A stretch of DNA of 17,269 nucleotides from Bacteroidales bacterium UBA1189 (GTDB lineage: Bacteria > Bacteroidota > Bacteroidia > Bacteroidales > Bacteroidaceae), in contig DBYJ01000008.1 in the NCBI GenBank assembly GCA_002309805.1, positions 1-17,269 on the forward strand, written 5' to 3'. Shown here one piece after another: positions 6,428-12,664 of the stretch. The notes under the pieces were generated by a model, which was not told the origin of the DNA, did not search any database, and saw only the letters and a program-made list of their open reading frames with translations. Both the position numbers and the translations under genes were made by a program. Numbering within the stretch: position 1 is the first letter of the stretch; the number at the start of each line of letters is the position of its first letter.

Positions 6428-7462
6428 TTATTCATTCTTTGGCGAGAGGCCCCTTCGGGCATTTTCCTGCGCCTCGACGACGCTGTCGCACCAGCGGTCG
6501 AAGTCCGGGTCTTCCCGCTGCAGCTCGGGATGAGCCATGATGTGGCTGACGCAGCGGCGTACGCCCTCGTCGTAGCGGACGGTGGCCTGGAAGCCGGGGA
6601 CGGCGCGCTTCAGCTTTGCGCAGTCGAAGACGACGGAGACGCTCTTGTCCCCCAGCAGATTACCCTCGAAGTCCCACTCCTTGGGCGACACGGCCGCCAG
6701 GAAGTCCGAGGCGACGTAGTAGGGTTTGAACGTCACGCCCAGGGCGGCGGCGATGCTCTGGTAGATTTGGTTCCACGTCAGCGTCTCGTCGCTCATGATC
6801 TGGAAGGCTTCGCCGATGGCCTTGGGGTTGCCCAGCAGCCCGATAAAGCCGCGGGCAAAGTCCTCGTTCCACGTCATCGTCCACAGCGACGAGCCGTCGC
6901 CCTGCACCAGCACGCGCTTGCCGTCAAGCATACGGCGCAGCACCTGCCAGCTGCCCTTCGGCCCGTGGATGCTCACGGGCACGCTCCGCTCGCAGTAGGT
7001 GTGGCTGGGGCGGACGATGGTCACGGGGAAGCCGCTGTCGCGGTACTCCTTCATCAGCAGCTCCTCGCAGGCAATCTTGTTGCGCGAGTATTGCCAGTGG
7101 GGGTTGACGAGCGCCGTCCCCTCTGTCACGACGTGGCTGGCAGCGGGTTTGGCGTAGGCCGAGGCCGACGAGATATAGACGTACTGGCGTGTGCGTCCGC
7201 GGAAGAGGCGGATGTCGCGCTCCACCTCTGTGGGCACGTAGCCGATGAACTCGCAGACGGCGTCAAACTGTTCGCCGTCAATCTGGCGCAGCACCTCGGC
7301 TTCGTCGTTGATGTCGCAGATGACCTGCCTGACGCCCTCCGGCACTTCGTTCTTGCGGTTGCCGCGGTTCAGCAACCACAGCTCGTGGCCGCTCTCGGCC
7401 AGTTGGCGGGTGATGGCGCTGCTGATGGTGCCCGTTCCGCCGATAATCAAGATCTTCAACAT
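6428..7462 (-). CDS. NAD-dependent epimerase/dehydratase (extended SDR)
   Basis: A 344-residue Rossmann-fold protein of the extended short-chain dehydrogenase family (NAD-dependent epimerase/dehydratase). The dinucleotide-binding motif is at the N-terminus (I7-G-G-T-G-T-I-S14). The catalytic region has SSASAY (98-103) and the YxxxK pair as Y125-S-R-N-K129. There is no signal peptide, so it is cytosolic, unlike its neighbours. Members act on nucleotide sugars or on other hydroxy/keto substrates; sequence alone does not decide which. The ATG at 7462 begins directly with the binding motif. Hairpin-rich repeats flank the gene on both sides (6311-6413 and 7491-7726), which sets it apart from the two secreted proteins around it and could mark an inserted or separately regulated unit. 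Confidence 0.9.
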   Translation of the reverse strand: MLKILIIGGTGTISSAITRQLAESGHELWLLNRGNRKNEVPEGVRQVICDINDEAEVLRQIDGEQFDAVCEFIGYVPTEVERDIRLFRGRTRQYVYISSASAYAKPAASHVVTEGTALVNPHWQYSRNKIACEELLMKEYRDSGFPVTIVRPSHTYCERSVPVSIHGPKGSWQVLRRMLDGKRVLVQGDGSSLWTMTWNEDFARGFIGLLGNPKAIGEAFQIMSDETLTWNQIYQSIAAALGVTFKPYYVASDFLAAVSPKEWDFEGNLLGDKSVSVVFDCAKLKRAVPGFQATVRYDEGVRRCVSHIMAHPELQREDPDFDRWCDSVVEAQENARRGLSPKNE

Positions 7463-7490
7463 AATCGTAGTTTTTTTAGTTTAAGTTTCC

Positions 7491-7726
7491 GAAGTTAAAT
7501 GGGAAGTTAAAATGGAAGTTAACTGGCTTTGCCTTCGTCCGTCGCGACTCGGCAAAATGAGCAAGCTCTTTTGCTCTCACTGCTCCGTCCGTTCGCTTGG
7601 CTCGTGGAAGTTATACGCTTTGCGTAGGACAATAGTCCTCCTTTCGGAATTCCAATGCATTCGTCCACTTTTACTTCCTGCCAGCGAAGCTGGCATAACT
7701 TCCACTTTTACTTCCATTTTTACTTC
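7491..7726. repeat. Inverted-repeat hairpin mosaic B
   Basis: The 31-nt arms 7491-7521 and 7696-7726 are inverted copies matching at 26 of 31 positions. They enclose about 174 nt packed with smaller hairpins: TACGC-TTT-GCGTA, GGAC-AATA-GTCC and GCCAGC-GAA-GCTGGC (7680-7694). A GGAAGTTA motif recurs several times. The element fills the gap between two minus-strand genes (7756 and 7462). It shares arm sequence and the GGAC/GTCC hairpin with mosaic A on the other side of the epimerase, where that hairpin is the exact reverse complement. Confidence 0.8.
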
Positions 7727-7755
7727 TAAAAAAATTTTTTCTGATTTGGTGATTT

Positions 7756-9066
7756 TCAGAATTTTATCATGTAGGGATACGTCGCCGGCCCTTCGTCGTC
7801 CTGCGCCTCGTCGTCGTCGCGTCCCCATCGGAACGTGGCTGGCTTGTACTCCCGTGTGGGGCAGCCCACCACCACCAGATAGAGCTTCTTCATGTTGCCC
7901 GGGTTGGTGAAGGTGAGCGTCTTCTTCGGTGCGGCGTTGGCGCCCAGGTAGGTCGGGTTGTTGTCGTTGTCCACCGCCACCAGTCCGTAGCGGTAGCCCG
8001 TGTTCTCTTTCTGGGAGAGGCCGCGGAACTGCACCTTCACCGTCTTGCCCACGGCGGGCAGCGTTATCTCGTCCACGTTGAAGCCGTACGTCTCCGGCAC
8101 GTTGACGGGTGTTTTCCATCCGCCCAGCGTATCCTTCATCTCGCTCAGCAGCTCGCAGGCATAGCGGACGCTCTCCTTGCGCTTGTCGGGGAAGTCGAAG
8201 GTGATCAGCCTGCTGTAGCAGTCCAGCAGCTCGTCGCCCATCTGCTCCACGCTCACGCCGTACATGCGCATATACGTCTGCGCGAAGTCCTCGCCCCGTC
8301 GTCCGCCGCGGAACATGTCGGCCATGTAGGTCAGCCCGTGCCGGTAGCCCCAGTACTCCAGCACGAAGGGTGCGTGGTACATGTTCTTGAAGTGGAAGAG
8401 GCTGAGGTGGATGTCCTTCTTGTAGGCCTCCCAGTGGTAGTTCTCGTCGGTAGTCCAGCGCGGGTTCACTTGCCAGAGCATCCATTGGGCGCTGGTCTCC
8501 ATGATGGCGCCTCCCCCACCCCCGTGGCCGTCCAGAGCAATCTGCGTCTGGAACGAGTGACCCAGCTCGTGGGCGATGCAGTTAAGCGTCTTGTCCTGAA
8601 TGCGGTTGGGGGCTATCCACAGCGCACCGATCACGTCGTCGTAGCAGCCGCCGTAGGCCATGCCCTCCAGCGAGTAGTTCAGCATCACCATCATCCTGTA
8701 CCTCTCCGCCTTGCTCCCGGGCAGCAGGAAGCCCATCATGTCGCGATAGACGTTGTAGAAGTACTCCACGCGGCTCAGCAGGTTGTCCAGGTCCACGGTC
8801 ATGGGGTGACCGTCCAGGTCGGGCGCCTTGCTCAGGTCGTCGCCGAAGCCCTTTTCCCAGAAGCACACCACGTTGGGCGTGCAGGCCATGCGGTAGTAGC
8901 TCCATTGGGCGTCGGGGCTGGTGAAGTCGTTGTCGCGCAGTTCCTCGGGGATGTAGATTTCCTTTCCCTCGGGCAGGGTGTAGCCCCGTGAGGGCTGAGT
9001 CTCTTGAGCCTGTAGGCCGAGCAGGCAGGCGGTGGCAAGCGCCAGCAGGGATAACCGTTTTTTCAT
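7756..9066 (-). CDS. Exported zinc-metalloprotease-like protein (DUF6055-like)
   Basis: A 436-residue protein. The frame is open to 9240, but I choose ATG 9066 because it begins a typical signal peptide (MKKRLSLLALATACLLGLQA, cleaved near residue 20) and lies just downstream of a TATTTTTG promoter element. The extra 58 residues would cross a hairpin and contain no domain. The core shows a gluzincin-type zinc site: H166-E-L-G-H170 with a downstream Glu at 190 in IMETSAQ, separated by a glycine run (GHGGGGG). This matches the secreted DUF6055 family of Bacteroidetes. The C-terminal third is beta-rich, probably an accessory domain. Proteolytic or mucin/glycopeptide activity is inference. The gene heads the minus-strand series running to 4032; mosaic B follows it. 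Confidence 0.82.
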   Translation of the reverse strand: MKKRLSLLALATACLLGLQAQETQPSRGYTLPEGKEIYIPEELRDNDFTSPDAQWSYYRMACTPNVVCFWEKGFGDDLSKAPDLDGHPMTVDLDNLLSRVEYFYNVYRDMMGFLLPGSKAERYRMMVMLNYSLEGMAYGGCYDDVIGALWIAPNRIQDKTLNCIAHELGHSFQTQIALDGHGGGGGAIMETSAQWMLWQVNPRWTTDENYHWEAYKKDIHLSLFHFKNMYHAPFVLEYWGYRHGLTYMADMFRGGRRGEDFAQTYMRMYGVSVEQMGDELLDCYSRLITFDFPDKRKESVRYACELLSEMKDTLGGWKTPVNVPETYGFNVDEITLPAVGKTVKVQFRGLSQKENTGYRYGLVAVDNDNNPTYLGANAAPKKTLTFTNPGNMKKLYLVVVGCPTREYKPATFRWGRDDDEAQDDEGPATYPYMIKF

Positions 9067-9093
9067 GATAGTGCCGATATTTTTACGTTCGTG

Positions 9094-9101
9094 CAAAAAT
9101 A
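9094..9101 (-). promoter_or_regulatory. -7 element of the metalloprotease-like gene
   Basis: On the minus strand TATTTTTG (9101 to 9094) matches TAnnTTTG and lies 28 nt before the ATG at 9066. No TTTG occurs at the expected -33 distance, so the promoter is partial or weak. It supports the choice of the 9066 start. Confidence 0.45.
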
Positions 9102-9135
9102 CGATTATTTTCAAATACGGAAGCCGTTTTTCCCG

Positions 9136-9162
9136 AAAAATAGGAAAACAAGCCCTATTTTT
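9136..9162. terminator. Hairpin with A/T flanks, possible intrinsic terminator
   Basis: AAAAATAGG (9136-9144) and CCTATTTTT (9154-9162) form a perfect 9-bp stem with a 9-nt loop and a terminal run of T. On the minus strand it lies between the strong promoter at 9415-9446 and the metalloprotease-like gene. It would stop or attenuate transcription from that promoter. Confidence 0.5.
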
Positions 9163-9186
9163 AACATTTTCAGAAGTGGGGACCGC

Positions 9187-9240
9187 GCCCTCGGTGATGC
9201 GGGGGTTGCTGCAACCCAGAATCTGGTAAGTGATAGGCAT
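9187..9240 (-). pseudogene. Possible N-terminal remnant of an HU-like protein
   Basis: On the minus strand an ATG at 9240 begins MPITYQILGCSNPR. This resembles the start of Bacteroidetes HU-like DNA-binding proteins (MPxxYKxxxxxNP). The resemblance ends after about 18 residues, and the frame then runs through a hairpin into the metalloprotease-like gene. It lies behind a strong promoter at 9415-9446. A truncated gene start is one reading; chance similarity or an untranslated leader is just as possible. Confidence 0.2.
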
Positions 9241-9243
9241 AGT

Positions 9244-9279
9244 AGAATTAAAAAATTAGAAATTAGGAATTAGAAATTG
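9244..9279. repeat. Heptamer tandem repeat (ATTAGAA)
   Basis: Units ATTAGAA, ATTAGGA, ATTAGAA and a partial ATTG at 9255-9279, preceded by a degenerate AGAATTAAAA. On the minus strand the array ends directly before the ATG at 9240, like the one at 4872-4906. Confidence 0.75.
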
Positions 9280-9325
9280 TGTCTGCCCGGTTTAACGTCG
9301 CGGAAGGACGAGATTTTTAATGAAA

Positions 9326-9346
9326 AAATAAGAATGAAGAATGAAG
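9326..9346. repeat. Heptamer tandem repeat (AATGAAG)
   Basis: AAATAAG, AATGAAG, AATGAAG follow without gaps, then a degenerate AATTGAATG. This is a second short array within the leader of the leftward promoter at 9415-9446. Confidence 0.7.
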
Positions 9347-9414
9347 AATTGAATGTCCCCGGTATGTAGCGCTCCATAGCAGAGCTATTCATTTTTCATT
9401 TTCCTTTCACGGTG

Positions 9415-9446
9415 CAAAGGTACGACAAAAAAACGGGTTCTCCAAA
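9415..9446 (-). promoter_or_regulatory. Strong leftward promoter (TTTG-N20-TACCTTTG)
   Basis: On the minus strand TTTG (9446-9443) and TACCTTTG (9422-9415) are 20 nt apart, a full match to the Bacteroidetes consensus. The TTTGGAGA start is shared with the promoter at 16820-16850. Transcription would begin near 9408 and run toward 9240 and the metalloprotease-like gene at 9066. That gives a leader of about 170 nt to the first ATG, or about 340 nt to the chosen gene start. Confidence 0.75.
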
Positions 9447-9455
9447 CATTTTTCC

Positions 9456-9471
9456 AATTATTTAAATAATT
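9456..9471. promoter_or_regulatory. 16-bp perfect palindrome upstream of the leftward promoter
   Basis: AATTATTTAAATAATT is its own reverse complement and lies 10 nt upstream of the -33 box. That is a plausible operator or bent upstream element; the function is inferred from symmetry only. Confidence 0.45.
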
Positions 9472-9508
9472 AGAAACTTTTTTCTCCCCCCTGGGGCGAT
9501 GTGAGGAA

Positions 9509-9696
9509 TGTCACATGTCACTTGTCACTTCACCCCCGGAATCTCACGCGTCGCGCAAACTATATATAATGGAAATATAGGAATATTTTAATAATATATT
9601 ATTATTACAGAATTCTTACTATTTAAAGAATACATAGTACTTACCCGTTGCGCACGCAAAAGGGACGTGCGACATGTGACAAAGTGACAATGCGAC
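9509..9696. repeat. Inverted heptamer arms around an AT-rich core
   Basis: The left arm TGTCACA-TGTCACT-TGTCACT (9509-9529) and the right arm GTGCGAC-ATGTGAC-AAAGTGAC-AATGCGAC (9667-9696) are inversely related; TTGTCACTT (9522-9530) pairs exactly with 9682-9690. Between them lies an AT-rich core of about 100 nt (roughly 9550-9640) full of TATATAAT and ATTATT runs, with no credible ORF. The same plan recurs at 16881-17043. Confidence 0.7.
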
Positions 9697-9718
9697 GCTT
9701 TTTCCCGCAAGGCGGTGG

Positions 9719-9802
9719 GATTTATCGGGGGGGCTATCCGATTTATCGGGCGCGCTGCGCGGTTTATTGGCCCAGCTGTGCGGTTTATCGGGCCAGCCTA
9801 AT
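9719..9802. repeat. 21-bp tandem repeat, four copies
   Basis: Four contiguous 21-bp units begin at 9719, 9740, 9761 and 9782, each starting GATTTAT or GGTTTAT and followed by a GC-rich half (such as CGGGCGCGCTGCGC). The 7-codon period makes the forward frame read as IYR/VYR heptapeptides (within 9648-9917). I do not call this a gene because the whole frame consists of repeat and promoter sequence. Confidence 0.85.
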
Positions 9803-9851
9803 CCCCAAGAAAAGTTCGGATTTCATCGGAATCAAGTCAAAAAAACTCTGT

Positions 9852-9887
9852 TTTGTTTTCCTTTCTGCTGAAATATCCCTATCTTTG
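9852..9887 (+). promoter_or_regulatory. Promoter of the GH3-GH16-esterase cluster
   Basis: TATCTTTG at 9880-9887 is a perfect -7 element. Upstream, TTTC (9857-9860) is 19 nt away, and a perfect TTTG (9852-9855) is 24 nt away. The leader to the GH3 ATG at 10041 would be about 147 nt. Confidence 0.6.
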
Positions 9888-9913
9888 ACCCCAAGAAACC
9901 ACCGCAGCGCATC

Positions 9914-9976
9914 ATGAAGACCTCAACTGAAAAAAACATAATACTGAAAGACAGGCCCTCCGCGCTTTCCTGCTAA
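9914..9976 (+). CDS. Possible 20-residue leader peptide
   Basis: The first ATG after the promoter at 9852-9887 opens a 20-codon frame (MKTSTEKNIILKDRPSALSC) ending in TAA at 9974-9976, inside the leader of the GH3 gene. It has no recognisable function. It could be a leader peptide or a chance ORF; the coding evidence is weak. Confidence 0.15.
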   Translation: MKTSTEKNIILKDRPSALSC

Positions 9977-9996
9977 AAGAAAAAAGCCCCCCTCTC

Positions 9997-10004
9997 TATT
10001 TTTG
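9997..10004 (+). promoter_or_regulatory. Second -7 element close to the GH3 gene
   Basis: TATTTTTG (9997-10004) matches TAnnTTTG and lies 36 nt before the GH3 ATG, but no TTTG occurs at the -33 distance. It may be a secondary promoter or a chance match. Confidence 0.3.
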
Positions 10005-10040
10005 TGCCCATTATTAAAAACTCCATTAATTTCCTGAGTT

Positions 10041-12650
10041 ATGAAAAAAACTGTTTTCTTTGCCCTGATGATCCTGCTGACCGCCTGCGAGACGGAGCAG
10101 GTGAAGTATCCGTTCCTGAACACCAGGCTCTCCAACGAGAAGCGCGTGGAGAATCTGCTCTCGATGCTCACCCCCGACGAGAAGGTGGGGCTGATGATGA
10201 ACAAATCGGCCTCGGTGGACCGTCTGGGCGTCCCCAGCTACAACTGGTGGAGCGAGGCGTGCCACGGCGTGCGCCAGGACGGCTACACGGTGTATCCGCA
10301 GCCCATCGGCATGGCGGCCGCCTTCAACGCGCAGCTGGTGTATGACGTCTTCTCGCAAGTGAGCGACGAGGCCCGCGCCAACTGGAACCGCTCGGACCAC
10401 AACGTCTTCAACGTGCCGCAGGGCGCCACCTACTACCCCGGCAACCCCGAGCTGACCTTCTGGTGCCCCAACGTGAACATCTTCCGCGACCCGCGCTGGG
10501 GACGCGGACAGGAGACGTACGGCGAGGACCCCTACCTGATGGCGGTGCTGGGCGTACAGAACGTGCTGGGCATGCAGGGCAACGACAGCCGCTACTACAA
10601 GACGCATGCCTGCGCGAAGCACTACGCCGTGCACAGCGGCCCCGAGCCCCTGCGCCACTCAATGAACGTGGAGCCCACCGCCCGCGACCTCTGGGAGACC
10701 TATCTGCCCGCCTTCAAGGCGCTGGTGAAGAAGGGCAACGTGCGCGAGGTGATGTGTGCCTACCAGCGCTTCGAGGACGACCCCTGCTGCGCCAGCGACA
10801 AGCTGCTGATTGACATCCTGCGCCGGAAATGGGGCTACGACGGCATCATCCTGACGGACTGCGACGCCATCAACAACTTCTACAACCGCGGCCAGCACGA
10901 GACACACGACGGCCCGGTGTCGGCCTCCATCGACGCCGTACGCAGCGGCACGGACCTGGAGTGCGGCAAGGCGTTCATGGCCCTCGGCGAAGGACTGGAG
11001 AAGGGACTGATACTGGAACAGGAGCTCGACGGACATCTGCGCCGGACGCTGATGGGACGCTTCGAGCTGGGTATGTTCGACCCCGCGGAGAAACTGCCGT
11101 GGGCAAACATCACGGCGGACGCCATCAGCAGCGAGGAACACGACGCGCTGGCCACACAGGCGGCAAGGGAGTCGATGGTGCTGCTGGAGAACAAGGGCGG
11201 CGTGCTGCCCCTGCCGAAGAGCATCAAAACGCTGGCGGTGCTGGGCCCCAATGCGGACGACGTGGGGATGCTGAACGGCAACTACGGCGGAACACCCACC
11301 GACGCGCATAAGCACTCGCTGCTCAGCGGCATCAAGGCCGCCGTGCCCGGTGCCACCATCATCTACGACAAGGCCTGCGAGCTGAATGACGAGTATGCCA
11401 CCGTGCACCACCTGCCCGACTTCAACAACGGCAAGGGCGTGAAGGTGGAGTTCTTCAACAACCGCGAGCTGGCGGGAAAGCCTGCCAAGACGGACTACTA
11501 CACGGAGCTGAACTTCTCGACCTTCGGCGCATGGGGCTTCGCCCAGGGCGTCAACCGCGACACACTCTCCGTCCGCATCAGCGGCCGGTATGTCTCGACC
11601 TTCACGGGCGACATGAAGTACACCCTCTCGACCGACAACGGCTATGTGCTGAAGGTGAACGGCAAGGTGGTGGAGGAGAACAAGGCGCAGAGCGGACGCA
11701 GGGGCGGCGGCTTCGGCGGGTTCGGCCGCAGGGTGGAATACAAGTCGTTCCCCGTGGTGGCGGGAAAGACGTATGACGTGGTAATCGAATACAAGCACGG
11801 CAACGGACAGTTTGCCATGCTGCGCGGCGACATCTGCGAAAGGAGGCTGGCGGACTTCACCGACCTGGCTGCCGAGGCGGGTAACGCCGACGCCATCGTC
11901 ATCATCGGCGGCATCTCGGCCCGCATGGAGGGCGAGGGCGGCGACAAGGCGGACATCGAGCTGCCCAAGGTGCAGCAGATGCTGGTGAGCGCCATGCACA
12001 AGACGGGCAAGCCGGTCATCTTTGTCAACTGCTCAGGCTCGGCCATCGCCTTCGGCAGCGTCGAAGGACAGTACGACGCCCTGCTGCAGGCCTGGTACCC
12101 CGGACAGGGCGGCGCCAAGGCGCTGGCGGAGGTGCTCTTCGGCGACTACAACCCCGGCGGCAAGCTGCCCGTGACCTTCTACCGCTCGAACAACGACCTG
12201 CCCGACTTCCTGGACTACTCGATGAAAAACCGCACTTACCGCTACTTCACCGGCGTGCCCCAGTATGCCTTCGGCTACGGCCTGAGCTACACCACCTTCG
12301 ACGTGGGCGAGGCCACGCTGTCCGCCAACTCCATGAAGAAGAAGGGCAAGGTGACGCTGACGGTGCCCGTGACGAACACCGGCAAGCGCGAGGGCACGGA
12401 GACGGTGCAGGTGTACGTGAAGGCGCTGGACGACCCGGGCGCTCCCATCAAGGCGCTGAAGGGATTCCAGAAGCTGACGCTGCAGCCCGGCGAGACCGCC
12501 ACGGCGAAAATCACCCTCGACGGCGAGGCCTTCGAATACTACGACAACGACCTCTACGAGCTGGCCACACGCGCCGGCAACTACCAGATTCTCTACGGTA
12601 CCTCGTCGCTCGACAAGGACCTCAAGACGCTGGACTTCACAGTACGCTGA
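10041..12650 (+). CDS. GH3 beta-xylosidase-like lipoprotein with PA14 insert
   Basis: An 869-residue glycoside hydrolase family 3 enzyme that trims non-reducing-end sugars from oligosaccharides. The lipobox LTAC (Cys16) predicts a lipoprotein. Order of parts: (beta/alpha)8 domain (about 25-345), alpha/beta sandwich (about 375-455 and 605-715) split by a PA14-like domain (about 460-600), and a fibronectin III-like C-terminal domain (about 770-860). The substrate-loop motif YNWWSEACHGV (67-77), KHYAVHSGPE (193-202) and MCAYQ (238-242) match beta-xylosidase-type (BXL) GH3 members. The nucleophile is Asp273 in LTDCDAI. The acid/base is probably Glu630 or Glu632 in the EGEGGDK segment. The PA14 insert carries an odd Gly/Arg loop (551-564). 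It leads a cluster with a GH16 (14 nt away) and an esterase. Beta-glucosidase or arabinofuranosidase activity is possible. Confidence 0.93.
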   Translation: MKKTVFFALMILLTACETEQVKYPFLNTRLSNEKRVENLLSMLTPDEKVGLMMNKSASVDRLGVPSYNWWSEACHGVRQDGYTVYPQPIGMAAAFNAQLVYDVFSQVSDEARANWNRSDHNVFNVPQGATYYPGNPELTFWCPNVNIFRDPRWGRGQETYGEDPYLMAVLGVQNVLGMQGNDSRYYKTHACAKHYAVHSGPEPLRHSMNVEPTARDLWETYLPAFKALVKKGNVREVMCAYQRFEDDPCCASDKLLIDILRRKWGYDGIILTDCDAINNFYNRGQHETHDGPVSASIDAVRSGTDLECGKAFMALGEGLEKGLILEQELDGHLRRTLMGRFELGMFDPAEKLPWANITADAISSEEHDALATQAARESMVLLENKGGVLPLPKSIKTLAVLGPNADDVGMLNGNYGGTPTDAHKHSLLSGIKAAVPGATIIYDKACELNDEYATVHHLPDFNNGKGVKVEFFNNRELAGKPAKTDYYTELNFSTFGAWGFAQGVNRDTLSVRISGRYVSTFTGDMKYTLSTDNGYVLKVNGKVVEENKAQSGRRGGGFGGFGRRVEYKSFPVVAGKTYDVVIEYKHGNGQFAMLRGDICERRLADFTDLAAEAGNADAIVIIGGISARMEGEGGDKADIELPKVQQMLVSAMHKTGKPVIFVNCSGSAIAFGSVEGQYDALLQAWYPGQGGAKALAEVLFGDYNPGGKLPVTFYRSNNDLPDFLDYSMKNRTYRYFTGVPQYAFGYGLSYTTFDVGEATLSANSMKKKGKVTLTVPVTNTGKREGTETVQVYVKALDDPGAPIKALKGFQKLTLQPGETATAKITLDGEAFEYYDNDLYELATRAGNYQILYGTSSLDKDLKTLDFTVR

Positions 12651-12664
12651 TTACCCAGAGGAAC

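Noticed and set aside
6320..7498. Plus-strand ORF of 392 codons over the epimerase gene
   Set aside because: Antisense to a gene with a clear Rossmann motif and YxxxK; both ends run into the hairpin mosaics.
9067..9240. N-terminal extension of the metalloprotease-like gene to 9240
   Set aside because: The signal peptide begins at 9066 behind a -7 element, and the extension crosses a 9-bp hairpin. The 58 added residues contain no export signal.
9648..9917. Short ORF with IYR/VYR heptapeptide repeats
   Set aside because: It is the translation of the 21-bp tandem repeat followed by promoter sequence of the GH3 gene.
10659..11999. Long minus-strand ORF (446 codons) opposite the GH3 gene
   Set aside because: It lies fully antisense to a gene with intact GH3 motifs, has low-complexity His/Val/Ala-rich content and no family resemblance. 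Such frames are expected opposite GC-rich genes.
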